Below are positions 34,801-48,291 of a stretch of 64,000 nucleotides of DNA, piece after piece. Below the pieces are notes generated by a model, which did no database searches, was not told the DNA's origin, and saw nothing but the letters and a program-made list of their open reading frames with translations. The stretch is from positions 50,997,585 to 51,061,584 of the forward strand of contig NC_088170.1 of NCBI RefSeq assembly GCF_028769735.1. Direction: 5' to 3'. The position numbers and the translations under genes were made by a program. How positions within the stretch are numbered: the stretch's first letter is position 1; each line of letters opens with the position of its first letter. The stretch comes from Zonotrichia leucophrys gambelii (taxonomy: Eukaryota; Chordata; Aves; Passeriformes; Passerellidae).

Positions 34801-37800
34801 TGTGTGTCAGTGATGTGTGGTTAGTAAATAATAGATAAAGAAGAATCAGAGTTATGGTTAAAATTGCACCTTGTTATAAAAATAGAGCTGTCAAGCTGGA
34901 ATGCTGAGGCCGGCAGGGGGAGGGCATCAGCAGAAGAGAAGTAGATGATTTTTGAACAGCTGGAAGATGTTTTGTGAGGAAAAGGTGAAAATTTAACAGT
35001 TGTGTGTAAGAGCAACGATGGTGTGAAATAAATTTGTTAGATTCACTACAGTTACAAACTCTGGTATAGTCATTACATTCATCTGTGACAAATGAGGACA
35101 ATGCTACAGTTGAGACCTTGGTGTTGTAGCTGAAGCTGAGCATTGGCATGAATTATTGGCCCCAAAAGAGTATTTTTGGTATACAATTTCCTGAGCTGTA
35201 GTCAAAGCCTCAGCAATAAGTAAATAAGTATTCCATCAGAATAATGACAACTGACATTGCTAATACACTCCAAGACCATTCACCTCTATGACTGTTTTTA
35301 GTCCTGCTAAAGTTGACATTGCCTGGAAAAAGAGCAAGAACAATTCTTTCTTTGGTGTATAGTACTGTTTTTGTAGTGGGAAAGGCTGATAGGCACCCAG
35401 CGGGCTGCTGGCAGAGGATGAAGAGGGCTGTCTCATGCATAGAATGTGCCAATATTCTTGCTCTGAAGACACTGCCTTTTGGTGAGGATTGAGAAAGCTG
35501 TACGTACCTGCTACTCCTGCATTACATGTTGTGGAACAAAAGAAAGCAATTAGTACTCAAGGGCTCCAAACCACTGATGTCCATGGTTAGCTCACTGTTG
35601 TTTTGTGGGACTCTGCAAGAATCAGACAGTACTTCAACTGCTGGAGCAGACCTTCAAGCCTCCTTCTTCCTCAAAGCAAAAGTTAGACAGTGCTTTTTTC
35701 AGGAGGGAGGATCTGTGTAACTGACAGTTCTCATCCACCCTCTTGGCTGTGTGAAGTTCCGTTGGGTGATATCCTTCACCAAAGCTCAGAGCTAATGAGA
35801 TAAATCTAAAGTTCTTGGATCTTTCACTCATGCTTCTTAAACAAACGAAAAATAAACTACTAATTTGAAACTCATGTTGGAAGATAAAGTATTCTGAAGT
35901 GTCCCTGAGGCAGATAGCATACTTATTCATCCACTGGTGAGAATTTATGGACATTTGGGGAAGCTGCAGGCTTCCTTTTCCCCCACTTCCCACATTTCCA
36001 GCATTTTCCCAAACTAAAAATAATGAGACTAGTATCTCATTCAAGAAAAAATATTCAGTCCAATGTATAAAATTTCCATGAACATGATCACAGTTTCTCT
36101 TCTCTTAAAGATGAAATATCTCAAGTGGATTTAATTAAGACCAGAAAGAAAGCTGTCTTGCTTCTTTTATGTCAAGTTTCTCCAAGTTTTCCACAAAACT
36201 GCTGGTCTTATAAGTTCTTACTTATCAATAAAATTGTAGTAAATTTCTTAGTAAACTGAACAAGGGAATGTAGACTATAGCAAATTTGTTTTGGAAGTTA
36301 CAAGTCAGATAAGCACAAGGATTGGTCCAAACACAAAAATGATTTAATAACATTGTATGACCTTTGGTGAATTACAGCTTCCATTCCCTACCTGGGACAG
36401 TGTGTGGCACGATTTTTCCGAAAGATTTTTGAGTGGTCAGTGAACCAGAGCTTGCAAATAGTGCTCCAGATTCATCCCTGTCCCAATGTTTACAAAATGG
36501 ACAATTTCTAAGGTGCTAAAAAACCACATATAGTGTACTACACTGAAAAAAGAATCTCCTCCCGAGACTATCACTTTTCACTTTTGATTATTCATGCTGC
36601 AAAACAAACTTCCAGAGAAATGAATGAGTGAAAAGTTGAGGTCACTTTACATCAATTGTAAATACCTGACTCTTGAGACAAATCCACTGTGAAGGAACTC
36701 CATGGTTTAAAAACAATCAGCTTTTCTTTCAAAAGGCCTTATTCTTACCTAATTTGTAACAAAAGCATTGTTTGTCTTACATGCAGTGGCACAGCAAGAT
36801 AACCTTACATTTTTAGAACTCATTTGCTTTAATTGTTTCTTTATTTAGAAGGAAAATGCTATAAGATTTTAGTGTTTTCAGTGACAGTTTGCAATTTTGT
36901 TGTTTTTAACACTATTTTTCTAATATTTCCCAAATTATAAACATCTGAATGTTGTTATTTGGCATGAAAGAGAACATGAGCTGAGCTCATTATGCCTTCA
37001 AAATATGAAGGTGTCTTTACTCACTTTCAATTCAGATTCAGTGAGTAATATTAGCATGACACTGAATGGAGTGAAATGTGTTGCATATAAGATCGTATTT
37101 TATTAAAAAAGAGAAAATCCTTGACATTCTATGAAACACCAAATTGAAAAGGAGCTTGGGAACACTGGTGTCTGACAGCTTATGCATCCAATTACTGATA
37201 TGTCACGAGAAATACGTGGGAATAAAGTAATGAGATGGCAGTTTCTGTAACAAAGGGTAACATTGTCTTCTTACATCTGGATCACCACTTTCATGCTACA
37301 TATAAATATACATTTTCTGGTTAACTCCTTACAGTCACACAGATCACCAGATGAAAACAGTAACACAAGTGCAATGGAATTAATATGTACTTATGACTAC
37401 TCTTATACTACACAGGATCTTATTACAGTATTAATACCATCTTCACAGAAATATATTTTACTTTAAAGGACATAGTCAGCCTATTCTGATTTAAAACTGC
37501 TGAAATAATCTGATACAAGCAATCACATAGAGAGTTTTCTCTTTTTGATGCTCTAGAAACCAAATTTCTTCCAGTCACATCAAACACTCGTGCTGAGTTT
37601 TCTCTCAAAATTTGCTTAATTGTCAGTTGCTCTTGTCAACTTTAAGATATGACACATGAAACATTTAACAGCAGCATGATATAATCAATCAAATTCAAAT
37701 ACTATGTTTTAGGATGAAAACAGGGGTGAAGCTGCCCACTTCCGGTCAGATTTTCAAATCCCAAGGCCCATTCACTGCAAATAAAGATGTCTTCATGAGC

Positions 37801-38150
37801 CAATTCCCTTTTTTTTGTGTTTGCAGGACACCATAGCATTTAAGTATATTTAGATACATAACCAGTTAGAGTGCCTGACATTAAAGAGAGGGTAGAAGTG
37901 TCCTAAAGCAGATTTCCTCCATTCATAGTTTTACATTTAATACATTCAAACCCCAGGCCTCCAACTCTTTTGTGGCATCTATTCAGAAATGCCAGGAAGG
38001 CAGCCAAAAGGATGTGAGGGCGTGCTTAAAGGCCACAGCCCCACACTGAACACCTCTGGGATAAAAGACCACAAACACAGCACTATAATGGCAGGCCAGA
38101 AGGAAGCAGCTATAGGGATGAAAAATCATCCCTTTTAGTGGAAAGATGAT
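34801..38150. other. Gene-free unique sequence
   Basis: No gene or known transposable element is seen. A short TG repeat lies at 34792-34809. A 136-codon minus frame (35634-36044) is flanked by ordinary AT-rich sequence and has no recognisable domain. I judge it to be chance. Confidence 0.5.
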
Positions 38151-38770
38151 AGTCTAGTGAAAAAAAAGGTTGTATTTTCCCAAGATCATGCATCCTCCAA
38201 AGGACAATACACTGTGTGTGATGGGACTGTCAGAGCTCTCTGCCCCTGCCCAGGTCAGGGCACTGGGCACACCATGGCACCACACATTCCTGAAGAGCCT
38301 GGCACCCACTTCAGCATGCTGGGGGAGGCTGTGCCTGTGTGTGCCTGTGGATCACAATTCTGTCACAGGATATTCTGCTCCCTGTGGGGACACAGCCCCT
38401 TCAGAGCTGACCATGCTGCCAGCAGCTCCCACTCCTCGTTGGGCCTCTCTTGTCAGGCCTCACCTTCCCTGACTCCTGAGGAGCGTGCATGGAGTCACTT
38501 TCACAGAGATTGCTGGATGAGGCTTCTCAGATAAAGCTGTGCTTTAATATCTTTAAAGTTGTGCTTTAATATTTCTAACGCAGTAATGTGACGTTAATCT
38601 ATGTAGAGTATCTTGGCAAAATTCTGCTTCTCAGTCAGAGTGCCACATCACAGGGCACTGCCAGCGCTGGGCACCACCTTTACTGCCCCATGTGATGCCC
38701 TGCTCCTCCTCAGCCTGACCCTCACCCTGCTTCTCCTCTCCACTGCCTTCACTGCAGGTCAGAGCATCCT
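38151..38770. other. GC-richer patch with short tandem duplication
   Basis: 38210-38520 and 38640-38770 are visibly GC-richer than the surroundings, with overlapping open frames of 100-125 codons in two frames and no domain. Between them, 38533-38576 is a two-copy tandem repeat with 22-bp period (AAAGCTGTGCTTTAATATCT then AAAGTTGTGCTTTAATATTT). It could be an old repeat or a non-coding exon. No splice structure is evident. Confidence 0.45.
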
Positions 38771-39800
38771 CCAAATACCTCTTTTTCTGCTTTGGAACCA
38801 AGCACACTATTAATATGTCTTTGAATTAACAGAAGTATGCACATAAGGAAATTATGGGGTGGGATTTAGCCTGCAAAGTGTTGTACCAACTATAAAATCA
38901 GAGTTCTTTATGTGTAACAGCAAATTTGGAGCATTAAAATTTGAAGTTAAGAAATCTTGATGCAGAATTCACCTGTGTTTGCTCATATTGTCTTAGAAGA
39001 GCTGCAGATGTAAGAAGATGAATATTTATTCTCAAAGTGTGTCTGTGTACTAGGTTTCCATGGCATCCATACTACTATAATCAAACATATTGCTTATATA
39101 AAGTGTGTAAAACCCTACGGGGGTTTTTAGAGGACTTATTTCATATTTTCCTTTTGGTAAATCTTACAATATTTGAAGTAGTAATTACAGAATGCCAGAA
39201 TTAATTTTTCTCTAATAATTATGTGTCTGACAATCCCAAGCAGTTAGCTTATTCATTAACATTCAATAATGATTTCTCCAATGGCTTTCAGTAGCAGTAA
39301 TGACATACATTGTTATGCCCACTAATTTCCATGAGGAACAATGGAACATTATTTTATAGGCATCTAGAATTACTCCACCACACTTTGTTGCATTCTTTTC
39401 AAGAGATGATGAAAAGGAAAGTTGAACAGTCTGTATTGGCTCCTTTTTTTCAGGCCATTCAATGTTTAGCTACATCAGCAAACTGTTAAGTCAACACTCT
39501 GGAATATGATTGAACTGTTTTAATCATAGCATCACAGTTGGGATGAGGGTCCAAGTCCTTAGTACATGAAAAATTTCTTAGTTGTTAAATTGCTTGGGAG
39601 TTTTAAAAAATTAGATGAATTGGCTAAACTGTTCAAAAGTTTTTTGTTGCCTTTTAAAGATTATTTGGGTATTCAGCTTTTACCGCTTCTTTCAGGACTT
39701 TCTAGGGCAATCTATGAATAAGCATAATTTCAGCAACTACGCTGTATTTTTAGAACTCTTCAAGGATAGCTTAGGTGTTCTTAGGAGTGTTACAAAATTG
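38771..39800. other. Gene-free AT-rich sequence
   Basis: No gene is seen. AATCATAGCATCACAGTTGG at 39522-39541 is reminiscent of a CR1 terminus but is too short and isolated to call. Confidence 0.5.
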
Positions 39801-40205
39801 AATTTTCTATGCTAGGTGTGGAGGGGTCAGGTCACTGGGTTACTCCTGCCAGGGAAAATTGTGCAGTAGAGGAATGGAGCAGAATGGGATCAGAGAGAGA
39901 AGGGCCCAGCCCAGGTGAGCCAGAATTGCAAGCTCAGTGCAGTGCAATACATAGTCATGAGGCAGAGGGCAGCCATATAAGCAACAGGTTAATCCCCCTC
40001 GCCCATATTCCCTGCACCTCTGCCAGCAGCTGCAGTGCTCCCATGGCACAATCAATGTGGGACATGGGTGCTTTTTTACTGCCCATGCTGCTGCCCAAGG
40101 CAAGATGGCCCTGCTTGCACCTAGCCTAGACTGGATATTTCTGTCTGTTTGGGTTGGTTTTGTTGTGTTTGTCTGTTTGGGGTTTGGTTTAGGATTTATT
40201 TTTCT
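39801..40205. other. GC-richer patch followed by a T/G-rich tract
   Basis: 39815-40135 is GC-richer, with opposed open frames of 106 and 132 codons and no domain. It passes directly into a T/G-rich low-complexity tract (TTTGGG and GGTTTGGTTT units, about 40143-40205). I do not recognise a family. Confidence 0.45.
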
Positions 40206-42160
40206 GTCCTTACATAGTATGCAAATATTAGTATTCAAATTAATGGCTTCTGCTCCTGCTTACAGTGGTGGAAATCTTTGCCAATGGGCAGCACACCACC
40301 TTTAAAAGCACAAAAACTCTGCCCCACACATGGCTCAGTGCGCAAACTCAGGATAGCCACCTATTGCCACAATTATATCAGTGTAAGCAAGAGCATAAGT
40401 GGTTTACTGGCCTGTGTTCTGTCATAACCTATGCAGGATTTGGTACACACAATATATTTAGTTATTTAGCTAATAGATTAATTCCCTAATGGAATCTCAA
40501 ATCAAGAGGATTATGAATGCTCAGAATCCTTTTTCTTTTCTGCCTTGTCAGGACACATCAAGTTATCCTTTTAAGTGTATTCTACCTCTGTTAGGCATTT
40601 GGGTCAAAGCAATTGTTTACTTTATACACCTGTAATTATTATGAAGTATGCTGAATTCCTAGTCACATTTCCCACAGTCAGGAACTGAGGGCCAAACTCA
40701 TTGCCTTTGCCTGCAAAAGATGTCACCCCAGGGTAGATGTTACTTATTGCAATTCAGTCCTATTTAAGCTGAGTAAGAACGACATGAATGTGTATTCCTT
40801 GGGAGATGCATCAGTAGTCTGGATTCCCAATTCAGAAGTGAAAGCATCCAAATTATCATTCTACAAAAGCTGCATCTGAACTATTTTCAGCAGATTGCTC
40901 ATAGGAATCAGGGCAGGTTATGTTTCATGAATCTCTGAGATGTGGTATCCTCATTTCGCAGTAAGGAACCTTTTAACTTCAAAACATCATATTAGATCTG
41001 GAAACCCAAGAATAAACTAAACATTTTATTCTAGTTTTGTGTTCTCTGAGATTAGGGACAGAACTTTGAACATTGTGATTTTAGTTTGAAATAATCTAGG
41101 GTCCTATTTACATCATGGGGATGTCCATTTCCACAGTGCTCAGTCAAGATCTAGGGTTTTTAACTAGAGCAATTTTTCCTGTAGGTGTAAGATTTTTATC
41201 CAAACATCAAAAATCAGTTGTAAACTTTTCTTCTGCATGGAAGAAAGCTACACAATTGTCCATATAAAAAAAAATGCAGTTCTACTTCTTTTACTAAAGT
41301 CAGAGTATTCAGTCTTTTCATTTCTTATTAATTGAATACTACATGTAAAAAAAAGTTGTTTCAAAGGCAGCCTTTGTCACTGCCATTCATTCAGCTCTAT
41401 TTGCCACAAGTCTAAGAAAGAATAAATTGATAAGTGGCTCATTGAAATGTCATTCAAACAGAAGAAGAAAAAAAAAACTTTACTTATTTCCAGAGACAAA
41501 AAGTAACCAACTTTTAATTTATTATCCATTGGGTATATAAATATACAGGGAGATGCAAATCTTTCAGAAGCTCTTTGTTAAAGATTAGGTCACTGCCATG
41601 CCATGGGTTGGTGAGGTCTTGGCTATTCTTGCTTGAACTCAGGACACATAATGCTTAATATCTCAGTCTTTCTAGAAGTGACTCTCCTTTCTGCATACAG
41701 CAGCAGTGGCACTTTTATGTGGTGCTCCTGGAGTGCTCCTGCTGCACAATCAGTGTGCAGACTGCCATTAGCAACACCAATGAATATTCCAGGTACTCGT
41801 CCACTTTTAACAGGAGAGCACAAGAAGACAGACAGACAGCATCACTTTTGAAACCCTAAGCTATTGTATATATAGCTGAAGTGCTGAAGAAGGCATGAAT
41901 TAAATTCAGAATACTCCAAGTGGCACTTTCCTCGGTTGATACATTCCTGTCTAGTAACTTGACAGGATGATTTCATCAGGACAAATTCCCAAGCACATTT
42001 GCTGAGTGAGAGTAAGTAACATGGCTAGTCAGTTAACTTTTTTTCCCTCTAAAATCATTCCCAAATTTGGTGGAGAATTGAGGAGGGAATATGGTGTGGT
42101 GTAATTTACAACTGAAATTAAAAACTAATGTCTGGTTTTGTTTTGTAAAAGATAAAATAA
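40206..42160. other. Gene-free sequence
   Basis: No gene is seen. 41700-41820 is slightly GC-richer, with opposed frames of 66-72 codons and no domain. Confidence 0.5.
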
Positions 42161-42291
42161 CAACCACAAAAAAAAAACCACTAAGCAGAGCAAACAAAAA
42201 AACCAAAAAATTCCAAACAAAGCCAAAGTCAAAACCAAGAAAAACCCCAAAACCAAATACCCCTCCCCCACCAGACCCCAAACACCCAAAC
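42161..42291. repeat. Nearly G-free A/C-rich tract
   Basis: About 130 bp of A and C with very few G or T, grading from A-rich (AAAAAAACC) to C-rich (CCCCTCCCCCACC). Open frames on both strands through it reflect base composition only. Confidence 0.88.
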
Positions 42292-45256
42292 TATGAGTAA
42301 GCAGACACATCCCATGATTAATTTTTTTTAAATGAAATATCTTGAAAAATTATTTCAAGTGGAAGTTTACCTCTAAATTTACCATGGAGGTCAAACAGCA
42401 TAAGTGAGTGTTGGTAGTTGTAAGGGTGATGGAATGGGTTCCATTCCTTCACTCATGAGCGTGTCTCTGTGTTGGGTAGTGAGAAAAAATGAAGGTGCTG
42501 GAATTTACAGAATGTGGAACAGAACAACAGTACGATAATTCAAACCAAATTCCTATAGTATTTTCTGCTCTGAGCTCTGTTTTCAGCCAATAGATGGCTA
42601 CATGTATTTTTTACTTAATGAAAGGTATATTCCACCTTTCAACACACACTATTCTTTCAAATAATACAAGCCTTTGTATCATTCTTTTTAATAGAGTCCT
42701 AGAAATTAAACTGCCATCTGGTCTATGAAGATATTAAGATATAGGAGAGGAATTTTACCAACAGGGAAGTTACACAAGGCACTCTCCTCAGGCACTCTGG
42801 AATTTATTGACCTACATCTCTGGTGCACCAGGTCACCTTGAGTTTCAGGGACTTTGAAAATTCTAAAGAATCAATATTTGCAAAGACATGAATTTGCTCT
42901 CAAGCAGTGACCTGGATGCAAGCACATCTATAATATCCAGGGATGCTTCACTGATCTTTCATGAAGACATAACAGCAATCACATTCTTTGGCCACAGTTC
43001 TTTAATGTTAAAAATTTAATTGAATAGGAAATTATTTGAAATTTATTTGGCCTTTAAATTGAAACTGAAGGAAAATGCCATAGAATAAAATATTGCTTAT
43101 AGGTGAGGTAAGGAAAAACAGGATATGAAAGTGGTGAAACCGATAGCAGATATAGACAGATCCATTTAGTGCCCCAGAAGCAGTAGATGAAAAACACTGC
43201 ATTAAACACTCAGTTTTGCATTGAACACAGTTGAAAGCACTTACAACTTTCTATAGTGCCATGTTCTTGATAATGTGACTTTCTGCTGCTCTGAATTTTT
43301 TTAGTGCTTTTTGCAGCTTTATTGAATGAGAAAGGCAGTAAGACACATTTTGTGACAGTACCAATTAAAGCTTCTCCCTGAAGAGTTTTGCTGGGAAAGA
43401 TGTTGCTCAACAGGCTGATGTAGTGTACAAAAGGCACACGTCACCTGTCTGCAGCCACCCTCAGTGATGCAAAACGACAGAGAGGAGGCTCTTCCACTAC
43501 CACATTAGACATGAAGAGTGTTCTGAAATGCTCTTAAAGTACTGACAGGAGAGCACATTTGTATATCAGCTTCCAGGTTTGTTAAAAGAGCTGTGAATTA
43601 CTGTCTCGGGACTCTTCAGTTACCTATCCCAGGCTCAGGATGCTGGGCAAAGACAGGCACTCACATTGTTATGAGACAAACACAGAGAGCTCTGCTCTGT
43701 TTTCTCACCTGATGCAGAGAAGTTCATCCAAGAGTAAAATAAAAAGAATCTATCTCATCTCCATTGTGCTTCTTGTCTGAGCCTTCTTAACAGAGGCTCA
43801 GATCTCAATCCCAAATACAGCTGCTGCTGAGATTTGTGGACTTAGAACTGTTGATTCAAGAACCTGTCATGAAACACCCTTTTGGTATTTCCTCCACTCT
43901 AAGTTAGTCTAGGAGTGAAAAGCAAGAACTGACAAGGCTAAACACAAAACTGTCACTTTGGTTTTTGTGGAAGGCTGAGAGAGGTATACAGGTCCCAAAG
44001 TCAGGTACATAAATCCAGTAACATCCTTATCTTTTCCAGTGCAAAAGAGGAGCAAAGTAATTTAATTTCCAGGTAAGTTTATGATATATGAATAAAGGAG
44101 AAAGAATGAAAATTGTTAAACATGCCTGAGCTGTAAAGACACTGGACAGGTAGGGAAGCACTCGAGACCGTATGGATTTACAGGCAGCTTGCAACCAGCC
44201 TGAAATCTGTTGACTGTAAATCCCATCTGCCTTCATGGCAGGTAGGATTGGTGCATTTTCAGGCAAAATGTCAAGAGTGCTTCTTCACTCAGCTCTCCAT
44301 GGCCATCTACTCTGCACAGTGCTGCAGCAGCAGTCTCCCCAGCTGTTCCAAATCTATCTCTGTATGGGAAAGAAAATTGCTTTTCTGTGTGCTCTAGAGC
44401 TCCTGATTTATCTACAGTTTTCTTCCAGGGACACTCCAGCTGGGTCAGCTTCCAGCCAGCCCTGCAGTTTTCTTTGCAGATAGATAATGCAGATGGGAAA
44501 CAAATATGACTTTAATCCCATCCTAGAAATGATTTCTTAATTGTATGAATACAGCCATAGTCTAGCTGAAACTGCAGAAGAAATTGAAGCTGTGGTGGTA
44601 AAAAGGCACTACATAGAATAAAAGTCTAAAAAATCCATATTATGAAGTTAATTTGTAGTTAGGTAGCCTCATCTGTGCTGCAGATTAAGGTGTGCCTAGA
44701 GGAAGGTTTCTGTAATGCTTCCAGCATTGTTGAATTCTACTGACATTGTGCAGGTCGCGTCTCCAAGGACGTACTAATTAAAACCAGGATTTACTTTTCC
44801 TAAGTCTAAGCTAAATTTCAATCTAATTTTTTAGCCTTGGTCTCCTTTTAAAGAGAATGGTGTGTATTTTAGAATGTGTGTGAATTTTAGACAGACATCT
44901 AAAATGGGCCAGATGGCTCCCTCTCCAGAGCTGCTTATCTCTCCTCGTCTGTCTTAGTTAGCAGGTGCACAGGAAGCACATATTATATGCAGATACTTAA
45001 TTTTTAAGGTCCAAACTTGAGGAAAAATCATCAGTAAATACTGCTGGTGTATAAATTTTCATTTTGCCACTGATAGATTGTAATTTAGTACCAGAGTTTC
45101 TCTGAGTCTTAGTTTCATCTTAGTGTCCTTAGTTGCCAGCTTACTCTTCTCAAGACATTACCCCTAAATGAATCCCCAAAAATTTAGAATGGCTACTGTT
45201 TGTTACTAGGTGTACATGCAGCTCTTAAAAAGGAGATTTCTGAACTTAATCAAGAT
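42292..45256. other. Gene-free unique sequence
   Basis: No gene or known transposable element is seen. Short frames near 44027-44483 overlap on opposite strands and show no domain. Confidence 0.5.
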
Positions 45257-45326
45257 TTCTAATTGCCATCATGCCATAAAAGTCACATGGCATGATGTGA
45301 CTTTTATGGCATGATGGCAATTAGAA
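45257..45326. repeat. Perfect inverted repeat, 32-bp arms, 6-nt loop
   Basis: The left arm 45257-45288 (TTCTAATTGCCATCATGCCA...) is exactly complementary to 45295-45326, with GGCATG between. Pairing ends at 45256/45327. There is no mismatch in 32 bp. No terminal-inverted-repeat transposon is visible around it, and there are no target duplications. It could extrude as a cruciform or fold as a long hairpin RNA if transcribed. Confidence 0.96.
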
Positions 45327-48291
45327 TAATTATTTTCTTGCTATTCTATTAATAAGCAACATAAATGTAGTAAAGACCCACTGGTTCTTTGCTAGTGTTT
45401 CTGTGCTATGTTAAAAGCCTATTAAAAAAAAGAAGCATTTCAGTGGAAGCCTTATTGGTTCATAAATTCTTAAACACAACAAGACTCTTGTCTTTTTTCA
45501 TAGTGAGGAGGTATTATACATATACAGCGTGTGGTACAAAGCAAGAAATTAGCAAAAACCAGTAAGTAAGCTGAAAGAACAGAAAAAGAGAAGTATATGA
45601 ATTATCAGTTAGGGAATACAGAATCCAAATTCTGGGACAGAGGTTTATACCTTAATTTTTTTAAAATTTGACTCATCATCATTATTGTATGTGCTTTGGG
45701 ATATAACCTTCAGTACTGGAAAAAGTACTCAGAGGTCTCTGCTGCATTTCATTTTAAAGGGTATGACCTCTGGGTCATTAAAATGTGCATGTTTTAATGG
45801 TTGTTTCTCTCTGTGCTGGACATCCCATGTGTGTCCCTTGTGAATCCCACTAAAAGTTGCAATGGTGCTTCTGAAGCAAACCTTTTGCACAGAAACTCAC
45901 AGAGGGTTTCTTTTATCAGCATGTGTGCACAGATAGCATATCACTTGTGACAAAGATTCCAAAGCACCATCATCACAGCTCCTATGATCTTTGGACCAAG
46001 GTCCAGATAATCTGGAATTAACAACTGAAAGGAAAATAATTAATGCTTCGCATTTAATATTATTATTTTCTTAGATAATAGGATTTATATTTTTAAATGT
46101 TTCACATGTATAAAACATGTACCAGCATGTAAATTCTTATACCCCTTTTGTGACACCAGACAGTGTACTCTTCAGTCTCCAACAGGAATGGGTGACCACA
46201 AAATGAAAGCTGTACACAGATACTCATGATGGATTAGTACCTTAAGACAAATTCCATGAATCATCCATTTATCCTCTGTTGTAAGACAAAGATCAAGTGT
46301 AGATTATTATTATTGCTGGTACCAGACTATGATCTAGGGGTTCAGGTCATAACCTATGACATTCCCAGCGTGCCTTCTGGGGCATATTGTATAGACAGCT
46401 ATAGTGGCCATCCTGTGGTAGACAGGAGTTTCAGGCTAACACAAAAAATACCTGTGACATAATCCACCTGCACAAAAACCAAGGACTTATATGTCCTCTG
46501 TGCACATTATTACCCTTTTTAGTCATACTATTTCTTTCAAAATTTGTCTGAAAAGAAAAAAGCCACAGTCAGAAAATCTTTTCAGACAACCTTGAGAAAA
46601 CCAGAAAATAGTCAGGAAAACAAAAAATAATCCTCAGCATTCACAGTACTGGACTTCATCAGGGCTGTTCTCTTACACGGCTCCCCTTTCTGCCTATGAT
46701 TCTGACTCTTCAGAGATTACTGAAAACATTTAGTTGAATTTTGAATGTAGGAAACATAGTTGCACCATTTTCTTCCTGTTTTTACTCAGGGAAGTTGGAA
46801 ATATGGGCATAAAGATACTTATTTCACCTCCTAAGGATTATGTGATGTAGAAACTGAAAAAAAGGAGATGATTATGTCCAACTTCAATTACTCGTTGCAG
46901 CTAACTAAAAAAGGCTATTGAAAACAAAGTAACTTGTTGCCTTTAACTGAAAAATCATCACTATCAGTGCATGAACTAAAGCCCAGGCCAAATGGCATCA
47001 TCCTTTTCTAACACGTTCTCTGAGTAAGATGACAAGGAGGTTTTTGCCCAGACACTGAATGTGCCCTCAATGCTGTGGGGTCCTGGTGATCCCTGTCATT
47101 CTAATGGACCATTAAATTCTGTTACTAATGGGCATACATTAAAAAGCCAGCTGCAAGGTATTATGAGGTTAATAACAGTCTCTAAATGGCGAGACGTTTA
47201 CTTAGATAATAAAACCACCCTGTTCTATAATAGCTGACGTTAAAAAATACACAAAGTATTTTGAAAGCAGCATAAGTTCAAATTGCTTCAAGGCAGAAGC
47301 TAACCCCTAACTGATGACAATTCCCTTTGTGTATTATTCTTCCATAATTTCTTTCTTCTGGAGAATTTATTGTACCTTTATGCTAAACATTTGGTCCCAG
47401 ATCTACCACTGACAACATATTGGCATATAGAGGCAGAGAAGCATTCTTCCATCATAGGATTATTGATTTCTAATGGGGTGTAGGAAAACGCAACTTTTCA
47501 ATAGCCTGCAATCAAAAGACATTCAACAAAAGCTATGTAGACTGTGAAAGAATAGGCAAAATATTATCATCCATATTCATGAAAATACATTAACCCACTT
47601 ACCTGGGGTATTCAATTATTTCCCTACTTGTGGATAATATGCAGGCTAAATGTGTGCTATAAGTGTCAAGATCAATTTCAAAAGTGAATAAATTGCCTTT
47701 TTATTTCCTGGTATTAAACAGTGTCCTGCATGCATGGCTGTATCTTCAAAATTGTTTAGTTTTCACAAAAGCCCCAGCTATTCTATTACAGTACATGAAT
47801 AGCAAAATGGAATGCACAGGATACTATTGAGCAGCTAATGACATAGATGTTTTATTTGAATCATTCAGAGTAATGCACAAATGTTTGGAGACCTCAGAAG
47901 AGTCTGGTATAGTCACAGTCAGTTTGACAGAGATGGAGGGAAGAAGGTTTTGTCACTACGGTGTGTTGCATTATAGAGAGAGCAGAGACAGAGGTAAATA
48001 TCTCTCGAGTGTTCATGAATTCAAATGAGCAATTCATACTTATATTGTTTTCCATTCTACATCCAGGAACTCCTGGTCAAATATTGCATTCATACTTTAT
48101 CATGAAATACTTTTCTGTTAAAATGTGTTGCATAGAAAACTCTGAAATGTGAATAAAATAATGAAATGCCTGGACCATGCAACCCAAAGAAAGTAGACTT
48201 TGGTAGAATACCTACACTACTGAAAAGTTTTAATTTTTCAGATATGTTACAGGTGACTTAAACACCACATTTACAAGCACCTTTACTATCC
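45327..48291. other. Gene-free unique sequence
   Basis: No gene or known transposable element is seen. Short frames (46256-46462, 47961-48152) have no domain. Confidence 0.5.

Noticed and set aside
35634..36044. 136-codon minus-strand open frame
   Set aside because: No domain, no exon signals that I can support, and ordinary intergenic composition.
39522..39560. Possible CR1 terminus
   Set aside because: Only about 20 bp resembles CR1 and no body sequence follows.
41700..41830. Similarity to 40030-40080 (shared CAGTGCTCC and GCACAATCA strings)
   Set aside because: The shared strings are short and do not extend into an alignment.
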